From Flavobacteriaceae bacterium (GTDB taxonomy: Bacteria > Bacteroidota > Bacteroidia > Flavobacteriales > Flavobacteriaceae): 64,000 bases of DNA. The first letter of the stretch is position 1. Each line of letters opens with the position of its first letter. Where the stretch lies: the NCBI GenBank assembly GCA_029248405.1, contig JAQWJJ010000011.1, positions 62,001 through 126,000 on the forward strand. The letters run 5' to 3'. The translations under genes were made by a program, and so were the position numbers. Under the pieces are notes generated by a model. The model made no database searches and was not told the DNA's origin. It was given only the letters and a program-made list of their open reading frames with translations. This document shows positions 18,580 to 27,054 of this stretch, piece by piece.

Positions 18580-19299
18580 TTGATAAGCAATAGCGAAATA
18601 AAATTAATAACGAGTTTACAGCAAAAAAAGTACCGTGCTCTGCATGAGTCCTTTGTTGCTGAGGGGGAGAAGTTGATCAGGGATTTATGGTTGTCGGGCA
18701 TGATTGCCACGCACCTTTTTACCACTTCTGAGGTGTCGGATACGCCTATAGACCCTGTGGTAATTAATGAACGTGCGTTGCACAAAATAAGTAGCCTTAA
18801 AAATGCCAATGGATGGTTGGCAGTTTTTCGAATGCCTGAGCCCAAACCCATACCTGTTTCTGGATTGATTTTGGCTTTGGATGGCGTCAGAGATCCGGGT
18901 AATTTAGGGACGATTTTGCGTTTGTGTGATTGGTATGGAGTGGGTCATGTGGTGTGCAGTTGTGATACTGTGGACTTATACAACCCGAAAGTTGTGCAGG
19001 CCAGTATGGGGTCAATCGCACGAGTTCAGTTACACTATCAAGATCTGCCACAATTACTTGCTGACGATCATCGTCCTGTCTTTGGTGCATTTTTGGAAGG
19101 AACACCAATTCAAAAAACTCAGCTACCCTCTGATGCCATATTGGTTATGGGGAGTGAAGCACATGGCCTACGTTCAGAGGTTTCCCAGGTCATCGAGCAG
19201 GCCATTACAATTGCGCGAAATAGCGAAAGCTCAGGAGCAGAAAGTCTTAATGTTGCTATGGCCACTGGAATCATTTTGCACGAGTGGTTCCGGGGGTGA
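18580..19299 (+). CDS. SpoU/TrmH-family RNA 2'-O-methyltransferase
   Basis: The 239-residue SAM-dependent SPOUT enzyme has an N-terminal substrate-binding segment (VAEGEKLIRDLW) and the knotted catalytic domain with motif 1 DGVRDPGNLGTILR, motif 2 ILVMGSEAHGL and motif 3 SLNVAMATGIILHEW. The exact rRNA or tRNA target cannot be told from sequence. The start is TTG at 18580: an in-frame stop lies at 18550 and no ATG exists before the conserved VAEGEK segment. Only 17 bases separate this start from the divergent tamL ATG, so the promoters must lie partly inside the neighbouring genes. Confidence 0.9.
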   Translation: MISNSEIKLITSLQQKKYRALHESFVAEGEKLIRDLWLSGMIATHLFTTSEVSDTPIDPVVINERALHKISSLKNANGWLAVFRMPEPKPIPVSGLILALDGVRDPGNLGTILRLCDWYGVGHVVCSCDTVDLYNPKVVQASMGSIARVQLHYQDLPQLLADDHRPVFGAFLEGTPIQKTQLPSDAILVMGSEAHGLRSEVSQVIEQAITIARNSESSGAESLNVAMATGIILHEWFRG

Positions 19300-19309
19300 G
19301 CCAACTCTT

Positions 19310-20023
19310 CTATTGAAAGGTAAAATTGATGAAGACCCCTCTTGTTTTCATTGAGGCGATGTTTGAGGTCCACGGGCTCAATGGATTCTTATCTTGTACT
19401 AATTCATCTGAAGTGGCAAAAACACCGCGAATAGAGGGGGAGAATTTAAAGTAATATAAATAAAAGTCGATCCCAAAACCAAGTTCGTAGTAATTGGTAT
19501 TGCGCCGCATTCGGAATTGGCCAAAATAATTGTCCTCTGGGTTAGTCTCGTTGCTTCCTAGATTTATTGATTTTGCGATGCCCGCCAACACAAAAGGCTT
19601 AAAATTGTTCAGACGCTTAGTTGAAATTTTCAGCAATAAAGGCAAATGCACATAGGTTGATTTCACAGCCCGAAAATAATCAGCCTCTTCTTCTATGCGC
19701 GGAAATGTGAGGTTTCTCTGTGTAAAATATATCCCAGGCTCAAGGCGCAAATTGAGGTATTTGTTGATCCGTAAATCACCAATGAGTCCAACATTAAATC
19801 CCGGCTGGCTTTCAACTATTACATCAGTATTGTCTGACTGAAACTCACGGTCATAATCGAAATTAAAATCATAGTTGTTGAATCCCAAAAAATACCCCCA
19901 TGATGTTGGGCGTGAGTCAAAAGTTTCAAGATTGGCCAGGCGTTCCCTATTTAAAAACTGACCATAGCTCAGCTGTACCCCAAATAGAGTCGCCACGATG
20001 ACCATAAAAACTTGATTTCTCAT
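19310..20023 (-). CDS. porT: PorT, type IX secretion system outer-membrane protein
   Basis: PorT is a beta-barrel protein needed for T9SS-dependent secretion and gliding. The 237-residue protein has a signal peptide ending near SYGQ, then alternating strands with typical PorT segments (WGYFLGFNNYDF, GFNVGLIGDLRINKYL, LRLEPGIYFTQR, TYVHLPLLLK, FKPFVLAGIAKS). It ends in FINFTFQ, a barrel terminus. It overlaps ubiE by 4 bases (ATGA), and the ubiE-porT order is conserved in Flavobacteriales. This implies that proteins with T9SS tags elsewhere in the window are exported by an intact system. Confidence 0.93.
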   Translation of the reverse strand: MRNQVFMVIVATLFGVQLSYGQFLNRERLANLETFDSRPTSWGYFLGFNNYDFNFDYDREFQSDNTDVIVESQPGFNVGLIGDLRINKYLNLRLEPGIYFTQRNLTFPRIEEEADYFRAVKSTYVHLPLLLKISTKRLNNFKPFVLAGIAKSINLGSNETNPEDNYFGQFRMRRNTNYYELGFGIDFYLYYFKFSPSIRGVFATSDELVQDKNPLSPWTSNIASMKTRGVFINFTFQ

Positions 20024-20757
20024 GCTTTACTCGCCTTATAAATGGTAGCAACCCCAAATGTTTGCGGTTCAAATGCTTGGACATTAAACCCAATTTTTGT
20101 CAAAATATTGTTGAAGGCTTGTCCAAAAGGAAAAACCGCAGCACTTTCACTCAAGTAGCGATAAGCCACTTTGTCTTTAGAAAAAACCCGACCCACTAAG
20201 GGCAAGATATATTTGGTGTAAATGGCATAGCCTTGTTTCATCGGAAATTTCATCGGTACTGATGTTTCCAGAACAACAAATAAGCCTCCAGGAGTCAAAA
20301 CGCGATAGATTTCTTCCAATCCAACCTCTAAATTCTCGAAGTTCCGCACACCGAACGATACGGTAATGGCCTCAAATGAGTTGTCTTCGAATGGGAGGGC
20401 TTCGCTGTCTCCTTTGACAAAGGTCAACCGTTCTCCTAGGTTGGGATTTAATTGAATTTTTTGCTGTGCCATGTGCAACATGCCCTCAGACAAATCTAAA
20501 CCGACAATGCGATCTGCTTTGGTATTTTGGGCAAATGCAATGGCAAGATCGCCGGTCCCTGTGGCTATATCTAATATGTTTTTTGCCCCATGGGCATTTA
20601 CAGATTGCACCACTTTTTTGCGCCATTTTAGGTCTGTGCCAAGAGATATGACACGGTTCAAACCATCATATTCTCCTGAAATAGTGTCAAACATTAATTC
20701 GACTTGCGCTTTTTTGCTCAAGGTCGACGACTGATACGGTTTTACTTTCTCTTTCAT
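20020..20757 (-). CDS. ubiE: Demethylmenaquinone methyltransferase (MenG/UbiE)
   Basis: This SAM-dependent C-methyltransferase carries out the last step of menaquinone synthesis. The 245-residue protein has the family signatures YDGLNRVISLGTDLKWR at the N-terminus, motif I ILDIATGTGDLAIAFA, the GLDLSEGMLHMAQ segment and SFGVRNFENLEVGL. Bacteroidota normally use menaquinone, which is also the likely quinone for the Nqr complex encoded at 40-46 kb. The gene starts at ATG 20757 and overlaps porT at its 3' end. A TAnnTTTG box lies just upstream. Confidence 0.96.
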   Translation of the reverse strand: MKEKVKPYQSSTLSKKAQVELMFDTISGEYDGLNRVISLGTDLKWRKKVVQSVNAHGAKNILDIATGTGDLAIAFAQNTKADRIVGLDLSEGMLHMAQQKIQLNPNLGERLTFVKGDSEALPFEDNSFEAITVSFGVRNFENLEVGLEEIYRVLTPGGLFVVLETSVPMKFPMKQGYAIYTKYILPLVGRVFSKDKVAYRYLSESAAVFPFGQAFNNILTKIGFNVQAFEPQTFGVATIYKASKA

Positions 20758-20767
20758 AAGATGAAGG

Positions 20768-20775
20768 CAAAACTA
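20768..20775 (-). promoter_or_regulatory. Candidate ubiE-porT -7 box TAGTTTTG
   Basis: An exact TAnnTTTG match on the minus strand, 11 bases before the ubiE ATG. The implied leader is only a few bases long, and no well-placed -33 TTG is seen. Confidence 0.4.
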
Positions 20776-20852
20776 CTATTTTTCTAGCAATCGTGCCGCA
20801 TGCTTAAAACGTATATTAAGTGAATCTCGTGCCTTGTATTCCTGTTATTTTG

Positions 20853-20860
20853 TACTTTTG
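20853..20860 (+). promoter_or_regulatory. Candidate trkA -7 box TACTTTTG
   Basis: An exact TAnnTTTG match lies 24 bases before ATG 20885, with TTG at 20834-20836 (16-base spacer) as a possible -33 element. Its position supports ATG 20885 over any further upstream start. Confidence 0.5.
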
Positions 20861-20884
20861 TCCCTGAAGATCATAGAATTCCTT

Positions 20885-22234
20885 ATGAAAATAATCATTG
20901 CCGGAGCGGGGGAAGTCGGGTTTCATTTAGCAAAACTATTGTCATTTGAATCTCAAGACATTACATTGATTGACAACAATCGAGAATCTCTTTCTTATGC
21001 CGATACCCACCTGGACATTCGTGTTGTTCGTGGTGATGCCACTTCCATTTCGATTTTAAAAGATGCTCAAGTGGCCCAAACAGACTTGGTGATTGGGGTG
21101 ACTTCCAGCGAAACCATTAATATTACTTGCTGTGTATTGGCCAAACAACTTGGCGCCAAAAGAACGATTGCCCGAATATCCAACACAGAATTTTTGGAAA
21201 ACAAGGACGAGGTGGGTTTCACGAAATTTGGGATTGACGAATTGATCTCGCCCGAGGCTTTGGCGGCAAATGAAATTGAGTTACTGCTCAACCAAAGTGG
21301 TTTTAATGATACTTATGAATTTGAGGAAGGTGCTTTGACCATGATTGGGTTGCACTTATCGCGCACAGCAGCATTTGTAGGACGCACTGTAAAAGAGGTC
21401 GGCTTACTTTATCCAGAATTGCGTTATGTCCCCATTGCGATCCAAAGATTTGGCACGCAGTACACCCTTATTCCAAGGGGCGACACACAATTCAAAGAAG
21501 GAGATCAAGTGTATTTTACCACAACGGAACAGGGCGTCGATGAAATTTTTAAATTGACGGGAAAAGTTAGAGACGAAATCAGAGACGTCATGATTTTAGG
21601 GGGCAGTAATATTGGTTGTCAAACAGCAATAGACCTCTGTCGCAACAAATTTAATGTCAAACTCATTGAAAACAGTAAGGAAAAAGCTTTCGAAATTGCT
21701 GATGACCTACCAGATTGTCTTGTGATCAATGGTGATGGTCGAAATGTTGAATTGCTTCAAGAAGAATCGATTGCAGATATGGATGCTTTTATTGCGGTCA
21801 CGGGCAATAGCGAAACCAATATCATGTCGTGCTTGGTGGCCAAGTCTAAAGGTGTCAAAAAGACGATCGCCTTAGTAGAAAATATGGATTATTTTCAGCT
21901 GTCTCATTCCATTGGCATTGATACTTTGATCAATAAAAAACTTTTGGCGGCCAATCACATTTTCCGTCATATTCGTCAGGGTGAGGTCGTGGCGATGACG
22001 CGACTCAACAACATGAATGCTGAGCTGCTTGAATTTGTCGTGGCCGCATCATCAAAGGTGTGTAATCGACGCATTAAAGAGCTTGATTTTCCACGCTCTG
22101 CAATTATCGGTGGGGTGATACGTGATGGTGAGGGGATGATTGCCTTAGGTGATTTCATGATTCAAGACGGTGATCGTATCGTGGTGTGTTGTCTGCCTCA
22201 GTCGATTAAGAAAGTGGAAAAACTCTTTATTTAG
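20885..22234 (+). CDS. trkA: TrkA, NAD-binding regulatory subunit of potassium uptake
   Basis: TrkA is the cytoplasmic gating ring of the Trk K+ transporter. The protein from ATG 20885 is 449 residues and consists of two tandem RCK units, each with an N-terminal NAD-binding fold (IIAGAGEVGFHLAKLL at the start; ILGGSNIGCQTAIDL in the second half) and a C-terminal ligand-binding part. A longer reading from 20834 would put 17 unrelated residues before the first Rossmann strand and would lie over the promoter box. trkH begins on the base after the stop. Confidence 0.95.
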   Translation: MKIIIAGAGEVGFHLAKLLSFESQDITLIDNNRESLSYADTHLDIRVVRGDATSISILKDAQVAQTDLVIGVTSSETINITCCVLAKQLGAKRTIARISNTEFLENKDEVGFTKFGIDELISPEALAANEIELLLNQSGFNDTYEFEEGALTMIGLHLSRTAAFVGRTVKEVGLLYPELRYVPIAIQRFGTQYTLIPRGDTQFKEGDQVYFTTTEQGVDEIFKLTGKVRDEIRDVMILGGSNIGCQTAIDLCRNKFNVKLIENSKEKAFEIADDLPDCLVINGDGRNVELLQEESIADMDAFIAVTGNSETNIMSCLVAKSKGVKKTIALVENMDYFQLSHSIGIDTLINKKLLAANHIFRHIRQGEVVAMTRLNNMNAELLEFVVAASSKVCNRRIKELDFPRSAIIGGVIRDGEGMIALGDFMIQDGDRIVVCCLPQSIKKVEKLFI

Positions 22235-23740
22235 ATGGGTAGATTTTTCAAGATAAACACCAAAATTATAGCCCATCTTATTGGCCTATTGTTTGTGGTG
22301 AATGGCGGCTTTATGCTGCTGGCAACCTTGGTGAGTTATATCTATCAAGATGGCGCAGCATTTGACTTATTCAAGGCGAGCCTCTTGGCTACTGTTCTTG
22401 GTATTGTGGCTATGGTACTCACGCGCCACCATAGAAAAGAATTGCACAAGAAGGAGGGGTACATCATTGTGGCTTTTGGCTGGCTCTTTATGGCATTAAT
22501 AGGCACTTTACCTTATTTATTGACGGGCGCGATTCCAGATTTTACCAATGCTTTTTTTGAAACCATGAGTGGTTTCACAACTACAGGAGCCTCTATTTTA
22601 AACGATGTAGAGTCCTTGCCAGAAGGAATTTTGTTTTGGCGCAGCATCACGCATTGGATTGGTGGTATGGGGATCATTGTCTTGGCCATTGCCATTCTTC
22701 CGTTACTGGGTATTGGCGGGATGCAATTATTTGCGGCAGAAGCTCCGGGGCCCAGTGGAGACAAGCTGCATCCCAGAATAACAGATACCGCAAAGCGTCT
22801 TTGGTATATTTACGTGGGTTATACTCTGGCAGAGACTTTGCTGTTATGGGTGGCGGGAATGTCGTTTTTTGATGCCATCAATCATTCTTTAAGCACACTC
22901 AGTACCGGTGGATTTTCTACCAAAAATGCTAGTGTAGCATTTTGGAATGACCAGCCAGTGATCCAATACATCATCATGATTTTTATGTTTCTCGCAGGGA
23001 CTAACTTTGTCTTGAGTTATTTCGCCTTCAAAGGGCGTTTTGCTAAAATATTTAATGACGAAGAATTTAAATTGTATGCCTCTTTTATTGCGGTATTGAC
23101 TCTTGTGACGGCCGTGTTTATTTATCTTCAGGCGGACCTTGCGGCGTCGACTATTGCTCATCCTATGGTTTTTGGAGCACTGGAAAGTGCTGTGCGACAT
23201 GGCCTTTTCCAAGTCTTGGCGGTCATTACAACTACAGGATTTGTTTCAGCTGATTTCACAGCTTGGACACCGCTGTTGACCATCATATTCTTCGGACTCA
23301 TGTTTTTGGGAGGATCCGCTGGGTCTACTGCTGGAGGGATCAAAGTGGTGCGCCATTTGATCATGATCAAAAATGGTGTCTTGGAGTTCAAGAGGACTTT
23401 ACATCCCAATGCAGTGCTGCCTGTGCGCTATAACAACCGGTCAGTGCATCAATCAATTGTGTTCAACGTTCTTGGGTTTTTCATTCTTTATATGCTGTCG
23501 TTTATTGTTGGTGTCTTGGTGTTTTCGCTCTTAGGTTTGGATTTTCAGACTGCTCTTGGTGGTGCCGCTTCGACCTTGGGTAATGTTGGTCCTGCATTCG
23601 GGGCTCTCGGTCCTGTGCACACCTACCACGATTTGTCGATACCCGCCAAATGGTGGGCGAGTTTCTTGATGCTCATCGGCCGCCTAGAGCTATTTACTGT
23701 TTTGATTTTGTTCACCCCATTTTTCTGGCGTAACCGCTGA
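22235..23740 (+). CDS. trkH: TrkH-family potassium uptake channel subunit
   Basis: TrkH is the membrane pore of the Trk system. The 501-residue protein has about ten hydrophobic segments and the repeated P-loop signatures of the SKT superfamily: MSGFTTTGASIL, SLSTLSTGGFSTKNAS, VITTTGFVSADF and STLGNVGPAFG. GGSAGSTAGGIKVVR is also typical of TrkH. It starts at 22235 with no gap after trkA, so the two subunits form one operon. Its TGA stop directly abuts the stop of the convergent OmpA gene. Confidence 0.96.
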   Translation: MGRFFKINTKIIAHLIGLLFVVNGGFMLLATLVSYIYQDGAAFDLFKASLLATVLGIVAMVLTRHHRKELHKKEGYIIVAFGWLFMALIGTLPYLLTGAIPDFTNAFFETMSGFTTTGASILNDVESLPEGILFWRSITHWIGGMGIIVLAIAILPLLGIGGMQLFAAEAPGPSGDKLHPRITDTAKRLWYIYVGYTLAETLLLWVAGMSFFDAINHSLSTLSTGGFSTKNASVAFWNDQPVIQYIIMIFMFLAGTNFVLSYFAFKGRFAKIFNDEEFKLYASFIAVLTLVTAVFIYLQADLAASTIAHPMVFGALESAVRHGLFQVLAVITTTGFVSADFTAWTPLLTIIFFGLMFLGGSAGSTAGGIKVVRHLIMIKNGVLEFKRTLHPNAVLPVRYNNRSVHQSIVFNVLGFFILYMLSFIVGVLVFSLLGLDFQTALGGAASTLGNVGPAFGALGPVHTYHDLSIPAKWWASFLMLIGRLELFTVLILFTPFFWRNR

Positions 23741-24553
23741 TCAATCTATCGAAGTGATTTCGATTTCGACTCGACGATCAAACTCATCACCTTTTTTGGT
23801 GGGTTGGCGATAGGCCATGCCAATGTAGCGCATGCGTCTGCGGTCTATTCCTTTTTTAAGTAGGTAGAGATAGACCGATCTTGCCCTGGCCTCAGATAGG
23901 TTTTTTTCGCCAGTGCGTGTGTTGATCACATCCATTGCTGGTCGTTCTGGATCACCACAGCAAATATGACCAATAAGCTTGAATTTTAAATTTCTATGAT
24001 AATTCAAAAGGCCTATGAGCCGTTCCAAAGCCGGGACTGATTCGTCCATGATCACATCTTGATCTGGATAGAAAAGGATACCGGCTAGAGCAATTTTCTC
24101 TCCAACTATGGGCATGTCAAAGCGTTTTGCCAGGTTAGCGAGTGTATCTAAGCGTATCGGCAGTTCTATGCGCTCGCCCGGCAATGGTATGTGTCTTGAT
24201 TTCAAATGAAATAGCACTTCTACACGGCGGTTATTTGCCGCTTCTGTACCGAGAGCGCCATGACCAATACTAGAAATTATGGTAAATGATCTCAGTTGTT
24301 TTTTGACTTCTTCAGCACGTTTGCGCGACAGCTCTAAATTATAAGGGCCTGAGCCAATGCTATTGGTGAAGCCTTTTATGTGGACGTCATAAAGCGCTTT
24401 GTCTTGTACTTTATTTAGGCTGTCGATTCGGGTAAGGTGCGTATGGTCAAGTGTGTATTGGTCGTGATCAAAGTATATAGAGAAGAGCAAGTCTTCTTGG
24501 GCATAGGTTTGAGCACCCATTACAAAAATCAGAAAAGCTAAAGTGGCTTTCAT
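23741..24553 (-). CDS. Protein with two OmpA-like peptidoglycan-binding domains
   Basis: The 270-residue exported protein has a signal peptide (cleavage near TYAQ, residue 19) followed by two OmpA_C-like domains and no beta-barrel. Domain 1 spans about residues 22-117 (IYFDHDQYTL, YNLELSRKRAEEVKK, NRRVEVLF). Domain 2 spans about 153-267 (ILFYPDQDVI, NLSEARARSVYLYLLKKG, DRRVEIEI). A CC pair lies in domain 2. It probably binds peptidoglycan in the periplasm. Its partner is unknown. It is convergent with trkH with no bases between the stop codons. purT lies upstream on the same strand. Confidence 0.85.
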   Translation of the reverse strand: MKATLAFLIFVMGAQTYAQEDLLFSIYFDHDQYTLDHTHLTRIDSLNKVQDKALYDVHIKGFTNSIGSGPYNLELSRKRAEEVKKQLRSFTIISSIGHGALGTEAANNRRVEVLFHLKSRHIPLPGERIELPIRLDTLANLAKRFDMPIVGEKIALAGILFYPDQDVIMDESVPALERLIGLLNYHRNLKFKLIGHICCGDPERPAMDVINTRTGEKNLSEARARSVYLYLLKKGIDRRRMRYIGMAYRQPTKKGDEFDRRVEIEITSID

Positions 24554-24610
24554 ATTCTAAAGATACAGGAAAGCACTGACAATTTAAAAATTGTTCTCTC
24601 TTTGGGTTGC

Positions 24611-25774
24611 TCAGCAGTTGACTTTGACCCTGCTGGCCAAGGCCTTGGCTTGCTCGATGAGTGGTTCAATTTCTTGATCCAATGGGCTGTGGACCAGAAC
24701 AACCCCCATGCGGCGGAATGGTCGTGCAGTGGGTTTGCCAAAAATCCGCACATCAGCCTTGTCTTCTTTTGTAATGCTTTCGAGACCTTCGAATGTCGGG
24801 TGGTCTGATGCTTCGGGGGCCAAGATAACCGCCGATGCTCCTTGACGTTCGAGCCTGATGTCACTAAGAGGAAGACCTAATATGGCTCGGAGATGTAATT
24901 CGAATTCGTTGAGATTCTGTGTGCCTGCCAGGGTCACCATACCTGTATCATGCGGTCGTGGTGAGAGTTCAGAAAAATACACCATGTCTTGAACGATGAA
25001 AAATTCCACGCCCCAGAGGCCTGCACCACCCAGTGCTTGAGTGACTTTATGGGCCATGTCTTGAGCCGTTTGGCGCACAGTATCTTTCATAGCGGCTGGC
25101 TGCCAGCTCTCTTGGTAGTCACCACGCTCTTGACGATGGCCTATTGGTGGGCAAAATAGGGTTGGGCCTTGGTTTTGGGTAACGGTGAGTAATGTGATTT
25201 CGTAATCGAAATTAATGAAAGCCTCAACGATGACCTCGGCGACATCACCCCGAGAGCCTTCTTGGGCGTATGCCCAGCACGAATCGATCTGATCAATGGT
25301 TTTGATTGTAGATTGGCCTTTTCCGCTAGAAGACATCAGTGGCTTGACCACACACGGCACACCAACTGCTGTAACCGCTTCTTTGAGTTCTTCGAGGCTT
25401 TTGGCATAAGCAAATGGTGCTGTCTTAAGGCCAAGGCCAGTCGCCGCTAAATCTCTAATCGCCCGCCGATTCATGGTGAAATTTGCTGCTTTAGCAGAGG
25501 GGACCACACGATAGCCTTGCTGCTCATAGGCATAAAACCGTTCGGTCCTGATGGCTTCTATTTCTGGTACGATAAAGTCGGGCTGATGCTTTTCAATCAC
25601 CCGGTCTAAAGCCGCACCGTCAAGCATATTGATCACTTCAAAATCATCGGCCACCTGCATGGCAGGAGCATTTGGATAGGCATCTATAGCAATAATTGTT
25701 TGTCCTAGGCGCTGTGCCGCTATGACAAATTCTTTACCCAATTCACCGGATCCGAGAAGTATTATTTTCGACAT
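24611..25774 (-). CDS. purT: Formate-dependent phosphoribosylglycinamide formyltransferase (PurT)
   Basis: PurT uses formate and ATP to formylate GAR in purine synthesis, replacing folate-dependent PurN. The 387-residue ATP-grasp enzyme begins with [19 protein letters not shown], contains [14 protein letters not shown] and the ATP-binding run [15 protein letters not shown], and the later metal-binding segment [13 protein letters not shown]. The start is ATG 25774. It lies downstream of an aminotransferase gene; the 83-base gap between them holds a strong hairpin at 25797-25826. Confidence 0.97.
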   Translation of the reverse strand: MSKIILLGSGELGKEFVIAAQRLGQTIIAIDAYPNAPAMQVADDFEVINMLDGAALDRVIEKHQPDFIVPEIEAIRTERFYAYEQQGYRVVPSAKAANFTMNRRAIRDLAATGLGLKTAPFAYAKSLEELKEAVTAVGVPCVVKPLMSSSGKGQSTIKTIDQIDSCWAYAQEGSRGDVAEVIVEAFINFDYEITLLTVTQNQGPTLFCPPIGHRQERGDYQESWQPAAMKDTVRQTAQDMAHKVTQALGGAGLWGVEFFIVQDMVYFSELSPRPHDTGMVTLAGTQNLNEFELHLRAILGLPLSDIRLERQGASAVILAPEASDHPTFEGLESITKEDKADVRIFGKPTARPFRRMGVVLVHSPLDQEIEPLIEQAKALASRVKVNC

Positions 25775-25796
25775 ATGATATACTCAATTGTTTTAT

Positions 25797-25826
25797 TGGT
25801 CGCGTCATTTCTAGAAGACGCGACCA
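25797..25826. repeat. 10-bp perfect inverted repeat upstream of purT
   Basis: TGGTCGCGTC at 25797-25806 and GACGCGACCA at 25817-25826 are exact complements across a 10-base loop that contains the palindrome TTCTAGAA. No T run follows on the minus strand, so it is not a standard terminator. It lies 23-52 bases before the purT ATG and 32 bases after the aminotransferase stop. It could be an operator, an RNA-stability hairpin or an attenuation element. Confidence 0.6.
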
Positions 25827-25857
25827 CAAAAAACAGTGCTAAAAGGCGATTGATTCC

Positions 25858-27054
25858 CTATGAAGCACTCAATAATGTTTTGATGCGGCTCATGGCTTCT
25901 TTGATATCGCTTTCTGCAGCTGCATAGGAAATTCGGATGCAATTCGGATCACCAAATGCTTCTCCAGTGACGGTTGCAACCCCAGTTTTTTCCAATAAAA
26001 ATAGAGCGAAATCTCCGGCAGAGTTGATTTGGCGCCCAGAAATACTGCGGCCAATATAGTAGGAAATATCGGGAAAAACATAAAAGGCTCCTTCAGGAAT
26101 ATTGGTCTTGAATCCGGGTATTTCAGCTAATAAATTCAAGATGAGTGTGCGGCGCTCCTTGAAGGCATCCACCATGTATTGAATGGCTTGAGGTGGCGTT
26201 TCTAATGCTTTGACTGTGGCCATTTGAGCGATACAATTGGCACCACTGGTTACTTGACCTTGCATTTTGTTGCAAGCACGAGCGATGTATTTAGGAGCGC
26301 CAATGTAGCCTATTCGCCACCCGGTCATGGCAAACGCTTTAGAGACCCCATTGACCGTTACCGTGCGTTCGTACATGTCTTCGAATTGGGCCATAGAATA
26401 ATGCCCCCCTGAGAAATTAATGTGCTCATAGATTTCGTCGCTAATGACGACAATATCTGGGTATTTTATCAAGACATCTGCCAAGGCTCTTAATTCTTTT
26501 TTGCTGTATACAGATCCACTTGGATTACAAGGTGAACTGTAAATCATCATCTTGGTTTTTGGTGTGATGGCGTTTTCGAGATCTTGGGGAGTGATTTTAA
26601 AATCTGTATCGATGCTGGCCTGAATTTCTACAGGAATTCCCCCAGCGACCTTGGCGATATCGGCATAACTGACCCAGTAGGGCGCCGGCAACAAGACTTC
26701 ATCACCTTCATTGAGCAGCACTTGGGCTAAATTAGCCAACGATTGCTTGGCCCCTGTGGACACGACAATTTGATCCGGCCCATAATCCAGACCATTATCG
26801 CGCTTGAATTTATGTTGTATGGCCTTTTTGAGCGCAGGATAACCATCTACTGGACTGTAGGCGTGGTAGTTGTCATTGATGGCTTGTATGGCGGCATCTT
26901 TGACAAAATCCGGCACTGTAAAATCTGGTTCTCCAAGACTAAGGCCAATAATTGATTGGCCTTGCTCTTTCAACTCTCGGGCCTTGGCGGCCATAGCCAA
27001 CGTGGCCGAAGTGGCCATTTGGTTGACTCTATCGGATAAATTTGTATTCATCAT
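25858..27054 (-). CDS. aspC: Class I PLP-dependent aminotransferase (aspartate aminotransferase type)
   Basis: This 398-residue fold-type I enzyme probably exchanges amino groups between aspartate and 2-oxoglutarate. Signatures are SLGEPDFTVPDF at the N-terminus, STGAKQSLAN, SSPCNPSGSVY and ISDEIYE. The PLP lysine is Lys239 in NGVSKAFAMTGWRIGY, and an Arg that anchors the substrate carboxylate follows near the C-terminus in CIRISYA. It fits the AspC-Igamma subgroup common in bacteria. Substrate range (aspartate or prephenate) cannot be settled by eye. Its ATG overlaps the desaturase stop as TAATG. Confidence 0.9.
   Translation of the reverse strand: MMNTNLSDRVNQMATSATLAMAAKARELKEQGQSIIGLSLGEPDFTVPDFVKDAAIQAINDNYHAYSPVDGYPALKKAIQHKFKRDNGLDYGPDQIVVSTGAKQSLANLAQVLLNEGDEVLLPAPYWVSYADIAKVAGGIPVEIQASIDTDFKITPQDLENAITPKTKMMIYSSPCNPSGSVYSKKELRALADVLIKYPDIVVISDEIYEHINFSGGHYSMAQFEDMYERTVTVNGVSKAFAMTGWRIGYIGAPKYIARACNKMQGQVTSGANCIAQMATVKALETPPQAIQYMVDAFKERRTLILNLLAEIPGFKTNIPEGAFYVFPDISYYIGRSISGRQINSAGDFALFLLEKTGVATVTGEAFGDPNCIRISYAAAESDIKEAMSRIKTLLSAS

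Noticed and set aside
24550-24864. 104-codon minus-strand open frame over the 3' end of purT
   Set aside because: It is an out-of-frame shadow of purT with a Lys/Ser/Trp-rich composition and no family features.
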